Positions 12,567 to 23,592 of a DNA stretch of 64,000 bases are shown here, piece by piece. A program made the position numbers and the translations under genes. Source of the stretch: Anoplolepis gracilipes (lineage: Eukaryota; Arthropoda; Insecta; Hymenoptera; Formicidae). The stretch is taken from assembly GCF_047496725.1 (NCBI RefSeq), contig NC_132984.1, positions 630,501 to 694,500 on the forward strand. Direction: 5' to 3'. Each line of letters starts with the position of its first letter. The first letter of the stretch is position 1. Under the pieces are notes generated by a model, which saw only the letters and a list, made by a program, of their open reading frames with translations, was not told where the DNA came from and did not search any database.

Positions 12567-14832
12567 GTACACACACACACACACACGTGTTTGTATAAAA
12601 ATGTCTTTAATCGATAGGTCGAAGCAATAGAGAGTAAATAAAACAAAGTTCGTCAATTCAAAAAGAATATTAACAGCAGAGAGATTCTCTTTGAATTTTG
12701 ACTATCGAAAATATGTAATTATCACGATTGAGAAATTTCTTTCTATGTTATCAGAAATTAATGACTAAGCTGATTGATAAAATTAACTCCATATGTAATG
12801 CTACGCTTTTAATTTTATTCGAAAAGTTTGATAAATTTATTTTTGAATTAAACCGATGTATTTATAACCCACTGTCGCTATTTACGACGCGATTATGTAC
12901 ATATTGCATAATGTTTCTTTCTCCTTCCAGTGGTTAACGGAAACGCATTTGCAGACACTTTACGTGAGACGACCACCGATGAATTGCGAAAAAGTGTGCA
13001 GGTGCGAATTTATGACCTTGACTCGATCGTGATTGGATTAAATAGAATGCACGAATTAAAGTGATAAATTTATTTCGGCTGGAAAAAATAATTTCGGTCA
13101 GAAGCTGCGATAATGCTAATCATTGCGTTGAGAATTGGGATCGATAAGATTTATCATTTTCTAACATTTCACTTCGTTGGTTTTCTAAGCCTCGTTTACT
13201 TTCGTACATTATTTCTAAAAAACATATTTCCGCAGGAAAAAAAAGAGAACGCTATGGAACAAATTAGCAATCGTATGAATGACATAATATCTGGAGCTCT
13301 TCAAGAGTTTGAAACATCTCTAAGAGAGGATATCTCGAAGAGAGGACTAAGATCACCCAACATGGACAAATGTCGTGACAAACGGTGTGAAAAATTACAC
13401 ATTTAAATTAATATAATATCAGAATATTAAATATTAAAGCTAATATTATAATATAATAAAAGAAAAAAATTAAATGCAAAATATTTTGTGAAAATGTAGG
13501 AGAAAGATACAATATATAAAAAAATAGATATATATATATATTAATTTAAATTCTCGTACATCTCATATAATTAAAGTTCTCTAATCATATTCTTATATAT
13601 TAATTTAAATTCTCATACATTATCGCTTTCATTATATTTCGATTGGAAATTTTCCCAAACAATAAAAATACAGGAGAAAGATACAATATATAAAAAAATA
13701 GATATATATATTAATTTAAATTTTCGTACATCTGATATAATTAAAGTTCTCTAATCATATTCTTATATATTAATTTAAATTCTCATACATTATCGCTTTC
13801 ATTATATTCCGATTGGAAAATTTTCCAAACAATATGTAGTATCATAAAATTGTTTATAATTAAGTATTTACGCAACTTTATCTGGATAAAAAGAAATAAA
13901 AATGATTGAAGGATTCTCTTGAATGCGCACTTTTCATAATTGTGTCATATTTCATAATTCAACATTTGATAAGCGTTTCTTACAAAGATCATCTATCAGC
14001 GAAAAAAAAGTATATATATTTATATATTTAGAATAATCTGACAATCTAAGGATCTGTGATCGCCTTGCAGACAATCCGACAAGAAGGGTGCGCTGCCGGA
14101 CAAGGAGTTCCTGCCGAGGAGTTCGCTGCTGAACGATCTCTTTGAGATTACGCATATTCGTACGGTTTACAATTTATTTATGGTGACTCTCATACTGTTT
14201 TTTCTCAATACCGTCGCGTATGATATCATGGAATCGGGAACGTAAGTGAAATAATCTAACTTTGATATTATTTGAAACGAGAATTGAAATTAATGTTTCG
14301 CAAAAATTTCAAAGTAATAATCTAATATTTTGAATATTATAATCTTAATTTGAACGACCGATTCTTAGATCAATCTAGAATCGTTTTCCTTTTGTACTAT
14401 TTTATTTTAATCGAAACTGAGGCTTATCTAATGCCAGTTATCGGGATCGAAGTAAACGTTATATGAAAAACGCACAATCATGCTATTATTATTCTGCCTT
14501 GGAAAACTACTCGCGACATATATATAAGACTATAAACTTAGATATCTCTTGTTTGTGAAAAGTTCACTGAACCTCCCCTCGAATAATTAAAAACATTTAA
14601 TAATAATTTGTTAAAGGCTGGTATTCGGAACCGTAACGATACGAATAGCTTTCGCAAATTTTCCGTCCTGTCTCTACGTTTGGTCGCTGATGCAGCTCTC
14701 TACGCTCAGTGTCTACGTGCCTTTCAACCTCTGGTCCTATCAACGACTTCAGTTTTCACCAAGATGTAATAGATTTTTCATTCTAGATTTTTTTGATATT
14801 ATATAGAAATTTTAAAAATTAAAAGCAAACTT

Positions 14833-14922
<90 letters not shown>

Positions 14923-16909
14923 ACTCAGAAAAAATGAAATAAAAATAAATAGAACTAAATGGCATAGATTAGTTAATCAAAGTAAAATAAAAATAATAAT
15001 TTAATTTAATATATATAGTTGATTAACTAAATTATGCGAAATTTAGTGCGTTATAATGATATAATACAAGGATAATTAACTTTCACATACACTGTTTAAA
15101 AAATAATTGGATAATAATTTGTGCAAGTTAATTATATATGTATATAATTGAATTATATACAAAAATTATTTTGATTAATTAATATTATTCAATTATTATT
15201 AAAATGCATTTCTTTCTTTGCAGCACTGATTCGGAAATGTTGGGATTATGGTTGGCTGACAACTCTTATAATATATAACGTTCTCTTCATAATTTTTCCC
15301 ATCAGGCTGATGCTTAACGAGAATCTAGGTGTAGCTTGTAAACTTATCGTACTCTTGGAACAAGTATGTGTAAAAGTTTAACATGATAAAATTCCAGCAT
15401 AATTAAATATATAATAATAATTTAAAAAATTTTACAATTTAAAGCACTAGATGTATAGAATTAATAATTTAAGCTTCGTCTGACGTAAATAAATTTTTGC
15501 TTCTTTAGATGCGCATGGTGATGAAGAGTTATGCCTTCGTTAGAAGCGTGGCACCCAGATTCATATCGTACAAACCACACAGTGACGTTTCGCAACCGAG
15601 TGGCCCCGGATTCTCGCAATACTTATACTTCCTGTTTGCACCGACTCTCGTATATCGTGATAAATACCCAAGGTATAAAGACCTTGGCATTCTGTAAATT
15701 ATAAATTTCCTTAGAATCTTTGATGTTTCAGTCTTTAAGAATTTTTGTAATATTTAGTATATAATTGGTGTCCCATTTTAATCTATCATCTCTTTTATTT
15801 TCGTAGGGTCGAATCAAAAATATGTATATTCAGACAAAAATTATTTAGTTCTCCAACCTTCCTTCGAACCAAACAAGAGACTTTACCCTGCGAAAATAAA
15901 AGGGATAATAAATTAAATATACAAGGTGTCTTCCAACTAGAGCAGAATTAGAGTATATAATAAAATATATAAAAAATAATATTGTATTAATAATTAAAAC
16001 ACTTGCGATCGATATTCCAGAACCAACACCATCAGATGGATTGTGGTGATTAAAAATTTCATAGAGGTCGGTTTGGTGATCTTCTATCTCGCCTTCATCC
16101 TGGAGCGTCTGGTCAGACCGGTCTATAAAATTTTTGGCACGCAATATATAGAACCGAAGAGTATCGTCAAGAATATCATCGAAGCGAGCATTCCCGGGAT
16201 CCTCTTCTTCGTCTCCGGAAACTATCTTCTGCTGCACGCGTGGATGAACGCCTGGGCGGAGATGCTGCGATTCGCCGACCGATTATTTTATAAGGCGAGT
16301 CTCCTTGTCAGTCACGTGGTCGCTGAATTGTCACTCCGCGGAAATGTCCTGGGGGGAGGGGGGGGCAAAAATTTCGATTAAATCGCAGCAAAAAGGCCGT
16401 TTCTCGGAGACTTTTCAGACTGTTGCAAAAATGAGCGATCTCTAAATTACACACAAAACTAACTTGGTCGTTTGCAGGATTGGTGGAATTCCACCAGCTA
16501 CCGGGCGTATTATCGCTCGTGGAACGTGGTGGTGCACGACTGGCTGTACACGTACATCTACAAGGACATGTACGAGATCGTGGTACCGCGCAATAGGTCA
16601 CTGGCCGCCTTCACCGTGTTCTTCGTATCTGCAGCGTTTCACGAGTACGTCCTCGCCTTCGCCTTCCGCTTCTTCTATCCGATGATGTTCGTCCTATTTG
16701 CTGGGTTTGGCTTCCTATTTACTTTTGTCGGCAAAATCGCCACCAGCAACGTCTTCATGTGGCTGACCTTCTGCATCGGCAACGGTATCTTATTCAGCAC
16801 GTACTCGATGGAGTATTACGCCCGAATCAATTGTCCACCTTACTCTAATTACTATTTGGATCTATTCGCACCACGAAGCTGGAACTGTCAGGCACAATTT
16901 GTCGCGTAG
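11738..16909 (+). CDS. SOAT: Sterol O-acyltransferase (ACAT-type, MBOAT family), complete 9-exon gene
   Basis: Coding exons: 11768-11852, 12931-13001, 13236-13384, 14071-14241, 14617-14765, 15224-15363, 15509-15672, 16021-16294, 16478-16909; 544 residues, stop TAG. The feature begins at the likely 5'-UTR acceptor, 11738. All phases match. SOAT enzymes sit in the endoplasmic reticulum membrane and esterify sterols with fatty acyl-CoA for storage or lipoprotein export. Visible evidence: the exon 4 segment LFEITHIRTVYNLF, the FYKDWWN motif at about 399-405, the VVVHDWLY segment, the catalytic His in FHEY (about 456), and the C-terminal PRSWNC. There are many hydrophobic segments, and the length is close to human SOAT1 (550 aa). 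The hydrophilic N-terminal ~130 residues fit the cytosolic tetramerisation region. Intron 8 uses a GC donor. A candidate poly(A) signal lies at 17318. A duplicate of the last two exons follows at 19.5 kb. Confidence 0.93.
12430..12520. repeat. Near-perfect 91-bp hairpin in SOAT intron 1
   Basis: A 42-base arm beginning TCAGAGAAACAG is followed immediately by its inverted complement ending CTGTTTCTCTGA, with only two mismatches and a short AT loop. It is followed by (TA)n and (AC)n. It could be a foldback element or a hairpin RNA source. Confidence 0.85.
12521..12584. repeat. (TA)n-(AC)n compound microsatellite
   Basis: About 44 bases of TA are followed by an ACACAC tract, inside SOAT intron 1. 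Confidence 0.9.
13498..13833 (+). repeat. Direct duplication of about 170 bp in SOAT intron 3
   Basis: The segment AGGAGAAAGATACAATATAT ... TTTCCCAAACAAT occurs at 13498-13663 and again at 13671-13833 with few differences. Each unit itself contains two ATTAATTTAAATTCTC-like sub-repeats. Confidence 0.9.
14836..14919. repeat. (AC)n-(AT)n compound microsatellite
   Basis: About 36 bases of AC repeats pass directly into about 45 bases of AT repeats within SOAT intron 5. Confidence 0.93.
15768..15930. mobile_element. MITE-like inverted-repeat element in SOAT intron 7
   Basis: The left end (GTGTCCCATTTTAATCTATC, continuing to TTTTATTTTCGTAGGGT) is matched in inverted orientation by the right end (ACCCTGCGAAAATAAAAG continuing to ACAAGGTGTC). 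The arms are about 45 bp long with a few mismatches around an unrelated centre. No transposase frame is present, so it would be non-autonomous. The ends resemble other GGGTGT-ended elements in this window. Confidence 0.7.
16295..16477 (+). other. GC-AG intron of SOAT (183 bp)
   Basis: The exon end TTTTATAAG is followed by GCGAGT, not GT. The acceptor is TTTGCAG before GATTGGTGG. Only this junction restores the family motif FYKDWWN, so the donor dinucleotide must be GC. The AAG|GCGAGT context matches the recognised GC-donor consensus. The intron contains a G-rich run (about 16350-16365). Confidence 0.85.
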
Positions 16910-19453
16910 AGGGTCTTTTTTTGTCTCGCAGCGGTGGACACATTCTTTTCTCAGCACAGTACACGCTCTACTATAAAAGGAACTATTACTGAAAAGACAA
17001 TCTTCCACTACAGTTCCTTGGTATGACATTGCAGTAATATCAAAAGACGAATTAGAGTTAAAGTTTTTAATCAAATGCGTGATTTGTTAAAATTTACAAA
17101 ATTACTTTTATATCCCTTTCAGTTATGTATGAAGCTCAATTCGTAAATCGAGATGTTTTCTACATTTATTGTACGATTTTCAAACTGCTTTGTTATGATA
17201 AATATATAATTTCTTTTGTTTTTTTCTCAGTAATTGTTAGTCTATAATCAAAGATAAATCGATTAATAATTACGATATCTATTAATAATTTACCAAGTTG
17301 GCTGGCTATGATTAATTAATAAATTTATATTTATTTGTCTTTCTAACCAAATCCATAAATCGTATTAGATAATTATTTGCTGCTGATTTTAAAAAGAGGA
17401 CTAATAAGGTCATACATTTAATATGTATATTAAAGGTTACTTTTTTTAAATATAAACATATTAGATCTCTTATAATTTCCATCTTTATATATGTATATAT
17501 CTTGATCTGATTATGAATCTTACTTCTCTGCAGCTTACAAATTACAATCGTATTAGATAGATTTCTGATATGTTTTTAGATATTTTCTATATTTACATAC
17601 ATATTTTTTTCTTTTCATACATGTCAATATTTTATATATAAAATTTTATACAAAAATATCAGAAATCTATCTAATACCATTCTAATTAAATTTTAATTAA
17701 GTTGTTAATCAATTCATCTCGACGAAAATTTTTATGGGCTAGGCAAAAAAAAGATACACTAGAAAAATTTAAGCGATAAAAGCGAACAAATTAATCATAG
17801 CCAATCATCTTTGTAAATAATTACGATAAACATATATTTTTTTTATTTTATTGTATATATATATATATATATATATATTATAAGTATATAATAAAAGTTG
17901 ATTTAAAATTTAATTGAGTGCGAAAGTGATACCTTTACCTATACAAATTGAATACGTAATTTAAAATTATTAAGAGATTAATTGTTTTATAATTTTGCAT
18001 ATTTTAGTGCAAACGGTACAATTTACAATTGCATCGATCGACAACACTGATTAAAATTGAGAAAATGAGAAAAAAATATATAAAAATTGTAAGCATGATA
18101 ATAATCGAAACGTCGATAGCATTCATTTCGAAATATCTTGTACATTAAAATTGTAGGCGCGATGACATTTACATTTGTCATTATTCTAAATTCTAGCACA
18201 AGATAATTACAACCTGTGTGAAGAGAGACTGACAAGCGAAGAAAACGAAATCTAGAAAATAAAAGAAACATGTCTAAAAGAATCTCGAAAGTTCTCAAGG
18301 ATAATTGAATATTTTTATTACAAAATTCAAAATATTTTATATTATATTATGTGTAAACGTAATATATATATTTATTTTAGCTCTTTGTTGAAATCGGAAA
18401 TAAAAGCTTTATATATATTACTAATGTTCTCTATAAATTTATTATGATGCAAATACAGTCGATACACGTGTCAATCTTCTTCATAATTTACAGTTTACAT
18501 ACACAATTTTTTTTTGCTTTTGCGCGCATGATGTTTATATGTCTCTTTCTCTTTTGTTTTTCTTGTCTTACATTTTCAGTATATTTTTATTTGTTACAGA
18601 TTTTTTTAAGTTCAAATGACATTATCGCAATGATTTGCAAATTTGAAAAAGTAATCGTCTCAGCGATTAAAAATATATAATTGTTGGTACCACGCTGTTT
18701 CTATTCGAGAGCTATTTAATAGATGTTTACAATTAATACTGTTATTTGTCATCAACGAGATGCCGTTAAAGATTTGATGACCTTACGAGATTTAGCATGA
18801 CTAGAGAAAAATCTCGCTGTGCACGAAACAAATAAGTAAATCTCATCCAGTTTGTTTTATTTTTAAAAATCTATACATCTTTTAACTATCACTCTTAAGA
18901 ATAACGAAATAAATGTTTTATTGCATCAACACTATTACATCACAGTTTTGTTAGCGATAATGTCATATTGTTGACGAGTTAAAATACTCGTATAATTAAA
19001 AAAAAAACTCGTGTAATTTTTTGTCCAACGCAGAAGAAACGGCCGACAATGTTATCAATCTTCTATTGCAACCGGTGTCCACTAGGTTTACTTAATAGTC
19101 ACTGAAAATTTACTTATCGTTAAATACCTAAAAGTCTTTAACATTATCTTGTCGGCGCTGTACTGGAGGTGGGGTGATAGCTTAGACATTATAAAGCCCT
19201 TCAAGAGCAAAGTGGGTACAGTGTTCGCATCACTATGCTTGAGATAAAAATATATTTTACCAATCTGTGATTGACAGTAGTCGGAAATAAAAAAAAAAAA
19301 AAAGATATAAAACGAAAAAAAAGCCATTATAGTTTCAATATAAAAAGTTAGGTATAAAAAGAGAGGAGCGAAAGCAAAGTGATTCGAGCGTACAGTTTGT
19401 ATTTTGCCGTAAATTCTTCGAGCTCGTATATTTTCAAAACTTCGAGATTTAAG
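16910..19453. other. SOAT 3' region and AT-rich spacer between SOAT and its partial copy
   Basis: The first part is presumably SOAT 3' untranslated sequence, with an AATAAA at 17318-17323. No upstream SOAT exons are recognisable before the second copy. One inverted-repeat element lies at 17550-17677, and (TA)n occurs at about 17857-17878. Confidence 0.55.
17550..17677. mobile_element. 128-bp MITE-like element with 22-bp perfect inverted ends
   Basis: GTATTAGATAGATTTCTGATAT at the left end is exactly reverse-complemented at the right end, ATATCAGAAATC ... TAATAC. The interior is AT-rich and non-coding. The size and structure fit a non-autonomous DNA transposon remnant. Confidence 0.75.
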
Positions 19454-20325
19454 ATCAATCGCGACACAAACTCGAGTCGTAATTCGAATACAGCGTATGG
19501 TTTTTGATTATCTATTTCCCTCTCCTCTTCGAACACTTCATCGTACCGAACTATCATGACTTCGACACACAACCTCTGGAACTGATGTGGTTCATCAAAA
19601 AAATCATCGAAGCGAGCATTCCCGGGTTCCTCTTCTTCGTCTCCGTAAACTATCTTCTGCTGCACGCGTGGATGAACGCCTGGGCGGAGATGCTGCGATT
19701 CGCCGACCGATTATTTTATAAGGCGAGTCTCCTTGTCAGTCACGTGGTCGCTGAATTGTCACTCCGCGGAAATGTCCTGGGGGGGGGGGGGCAAAAATTT
19801 CGATTAAATCGCAGCAAAAAGGCCGTTTCTCGGAGACTTTTCAGACTGTTGCAAAAATGAGCGATCTCTAAATTACACACAAACTAACTTGGTCGTTTGC
19901 AGGATTGGTGGAATTTCACCAGCTACCGGGCGTATTATCGCACGTGGAACGTGGTGGTGCACGACTGGCTCTACACGTACGTCTACAAGGACATGTACGA
20001 GATCCTGGTGCCGCGCAATAGGTCACTGGCCGCCTTCACCGTGTTCTTCGTATCTGCCGTCTTTCACGAATACATCTTCGTATTCATGTTCAATTTCTTT
20101 TACCCAGTAATGTTGTTCTTATTCGGCGTAAACATCATTTTTGTTTTGTGCGACGTCAATGTCAGCAATATTTTCATATGGCTTAGCTTTTGCATCGGCA
20201 ACGGCATTTTGGTCAGCATGTATGCGATAGAGTATTATGCTCGTTACTATTGTGCGCCTTATTCTAATTATTATATAAACTTGTTTCAACCGCGAAGCTG
20301 GAACTGTCAGAGGCAACTTGCGTAG
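19454..20325 (+). pseudogene. Partial tandem copy of SOAT: last two exons only
   Basis: Exon A (19454 or 19494 to 19722) and exon B (19903-20325, TAG stop) encode the SOAT C-terminus again. Visible are the IIEASIPG segment, ADRLFYK + DWWN across a GC-AG intron, VVVHDWLY, the FHEY histidine, and PRSWNC. About 470 bp around the intron are nearly identical to SOAT; both ends are diverged. The upstream part of exon A aligns with SOAT from a phase-matched acceptor at 19454 (the VVIR segment against VVIK). It shifts frame in a T-run near 19501-19505, where it has a net five bases fewer than SOAT. A second phase-matched acceptor after ATACAG (exon from 19494) avoids the shift but removes about 17 residues. 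No upstream exons exist here. It could be a decaying fragment or an alternative 3' end of SOAT. A poly(A) signal AATAAA lies at 20408. Confidence 0.75.
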
Positions 20326-21775
20326 GACGTTCTGTTTTCAACAGTGAATTCTTTTCGTAGAATATATATATATATATATATATATATGTTTTTACTTTCT
20401 AACGTAAAATAAAAAAAATTCTCTATTAAAATAATTAAAATGATAAAAACTCCATTAGATAATTATATAATTGATATAATATAATTTAAAAAATTTAGAA
20501 TATAGTAGAGCATGTATATGATTGAAAAAGTCCTTTTTTTTATAATTCTCTTTCGACAAACGATAATGCTCGAGATCTCGAATTTTATATTAAACGATAT
20601 GATACAAATTAATAAATAAATTTTATATTAAACGATGATACAAATTGTAACTATTAAAAGTAATAAGTTTAGTAAATAAACCTGCATTGTTATAATCATT
20701 AACCGCAATCATAAACCAACACACGAGTATAAAAAGGAATAATCTTTATTATCAGAGTTATACATACGCTTCCTGATTGCATGCGTGGTGATAAAGAAGA
20801 CGTGTGTTGTCCACTTTATACAAATTAATTTAATTAATGTTAATAATTTTTTACAATTTTTTCCTTCTTCTTATGTCATCGTTCGCCACGTGCAATATAT
20901 CTCCATCAAATATCTCGTTCGCGCAAACGATTATCAGGAAGAATGTAAGTAAACAATATACTTTTACACGATGTGTTTAAAGGTTTATATTTTTTATTTT
21001 ATTTTATTTTATTTTATTTTCGTTAAACTCCTGTAAAACTTTAAATGTATGTACATTCATTCTAGATATATCTATCTAGATATCCTTTCGCGTCCAGATT
21101 TTGTTGAAAACTCTGTTTTAATTTTCCGAGAGAGACAATAATTTATCGTATTTTTTTTTCACATTTTAGATTCGATGTAGAATGGAATTTAAAAAAAAAT
21201 TACTGTTAAAAGTACATTAAAAGATTATAAAAGAGAGAAATGTACCGCGATACATTCTTCTCGTCTCCGTTTTTACACACAGCCTTTTAAACACTTTCGC
21301 ATACACACTCTTTCTCTTTCTTGTATTACTATAAGACCCTCGTCTACGATACAAGTAAGAGTAAGAATTGGAATAGGAGTAAGGAAATAAAAATATTTTA
21401 TTCGCTCATGTCCTTACGTCAGGCGCTCTTAAACCGGAAATAGTCTTCTCGCGTCCGTTAATCTAGGCTTATTCAGACTTATTCTATTGTAAACCGGGAT
21501 TTAAAAGTGCATATTGCCCAGCTAGAATTTTTGCTCAAGTTGAGGCGAATACAGACTTGTTGCGTATCCTCGTTTCGTTTCATATGTAAATTATATTATA
21601 TTTAATATTATATATTATATTTAAAAATAATGTACACATTTGTTTTGTAAAACATTATATTTAACACATATATATATACTAAATATTTTTTTTAAATATT
21701 TTACAAAATAATAATACAAACATATGCAACAAGTCTGTATAGGTCTATATAAAATTCGTACCGATTGTAAACAGG

Positions 21776-21812
21776 GTGTCTGAGAATTTGCAAAATTTCG
21801 AAAAGCAAGGTC
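21776..21812. mobile_element. Isolated CAGGGTGTCTGAG end, remnant of an interspersed element
   Basis: CAGGGTGTCTGAGAATTTGC matches the type of terminus seen on other inverted-repeat elements in the window. No opposite end is recognisable, so it may be a degenerate or solo fragment. Confidence 0.35.
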
Positions 21813-22679
21813 ATCAATTTATATCTAAACATAGTATTATCGATTATGAATAGGAAAGGGAAGGGAAGAGGAGATCTTGATTTAAACATAAGGGGAGTGA
21901 ATTGACAAACTACTATTCTTCAATTAAAAAACTCTACAACATTCGTTCAACATATTAACAATTATAATTAGCTTTTTTTTTTTTCACAAAAAATTCGAGC
22001 TATATAAATTTCATACACGTATGACGATCGATCTACGGACAAGATCGAAGACTTTGCGTAAAGATTAGGAGGGAAAGAAATAAAGGTCAATTTAGCGAAT
22101 CTCCGTTTCTTTCGAGGAATCGCGATCTATCGACCTGGCAGTGTTGGAGAGCGATCGAATTGAGACGAGGAAAAAATTAAATGGGAAGCAGACGTTTCTT
22201 CGACGTGTTCGAGTAAAACAGAGTATGATGGAAGACAATGGAAGAAGACGGGGGGGTCGGAAGAGAGGAAGGTCCTGAATTTGAGCGTGCATCTCGAAAC
22301 AGTCCGATCATCGTGATCCGGTTGCGTCAGCGGAAAACCATTATTTTCGTGAGAAACATCAACGGCACGGATTTACAAATCGACGATTTAGCCGGAAACA
22401 TACACGAGAGATGTGGCTCATAAAAAAACCAAAAAAAAACCCCGAATAATAACTCTTGTAAATTTAAAGGAACGAAAGAAAGAATGTCATGGATTTATAT
22501 ATAATTTATATAAGTTATACAATATTTCAAAAGTATAATCAAAATATATCGTGTAAGGCAACAAAATTATATAATATCATTTATTATCGAGAATATTTAA
22601 TTTGAGAGATTAGACGCAAACTTGGAAGATTTATGAATAAATCATGAGAAAGATTCGACACATTTTGTACATTATTAAG

Positions 22680-22993
22680 GCAGTTGCGAGGAAAAAAAGC
22701 TTTTTTTTTTTCGAGGGGCGGAATTTTTTTTGTCGAAACTATTGCGTCACTTATTCTAAAACTTCTCTACATGGTATGAAACGTCATTAAAACTATATTT
22801 CAGAATTTTTCTCTTCTCGGCGATTGTTCCTTACTTGAACACTCTGGAACATTCTTCCACAATAAAATGTTGAAATATATTTAATATAGTTTGATATCGC
22901 GTAGAAGTTTTAGAATAAGTGACACAATAATTTTTTGACAGAAAAAATTCCCTCCCCCCCAAAAAAAAAAATTTTTTTCCGACCTGCAACTGC
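22680..22993. mobile_element. MITE-like foldback element, about 314 bp
   Basis: The left end begins GCAGTTGC and continues to GTCACTTATTCTAAAACTTC. The right end carries the inverse, GAAGTTTTAGAATAAGTGAC through GCAACTGC. The arms extend to roughly 100 bp with mismatches and homopolymer differences around a diverged centre. No coding capacity. Confidence 0.75.
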
Positions 22994-23592
22994 GGGTGCC
23001 TCTTTTTTTCCTCGAAAAAGAAATCGAAAAAAAAAAAAAAAAATTTTTTTACACTCAATTTAAAGAAGCTAAAATATATATCCGTTTCTTCTCTCTCGCT
23101 TTTTTTCTATATTATTTTATAAAATTATATACATGTGTGTATATATATTTTTTATTACATATATATATATATAATTTAATTATTTATTATTCAGGCAAGA
23201 TAGGGGAGGGGGGGGGCGGAGAGAGGAGGAAATGAAAGCCTCTTTAGACAATCTAATTCACGACGAAATTGAAGACAGTTTTATTTATAATTTTATTCAC
23301 ATGTTTTAACGTATACATATACATGTGTGATATATATTTTGATATATATTTTGATTTGTATGTATTTTTATATATATATATGTATGTATATATATATATA
23401 TATATATATTTGTGTGTGTTTTCTATATTACATGACACATAAAAATAGAATTATAAATAGGGAATTAATTCTGTCTTGAATTTTGACGCGAAATATAGAT
23501 CGTCTAAAGAGGCCTTAAGAGAGAGAGAGAGATAGAGAAAGAGAGAGCGATTACGCACACGCACATTCCCTTTCTTACAATTTAAGTAATCT

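Larger units (their letters stand above)
20326..23592. other. Convergent intergenic region, includes probable MED1 3' UTR
   Basis: This lies between the SOAT partial copy (+) and MED1 (-), so it should hold both 3' ends. Reverse-strand AATAAA signals occur at 23282-23287 (about 300 nt after the MED1 stop) and 20745-20750 (a much longer alternative). It contains (TA)n tracts at about 20361-20386 and 23388-23409, a (GA)n tract near 23521-23545, and a MITE-like element at 22680-22993. No supported coding sequence. Confidence 0.5.

Noticed and set aside
15845..16237. Minus-strand frame, similar to another minus frame at 19348-19665
   Set aside because: The similarity between the two arises because both are antisense to the duplicated SOAT exon, not because they are a separate gene family.
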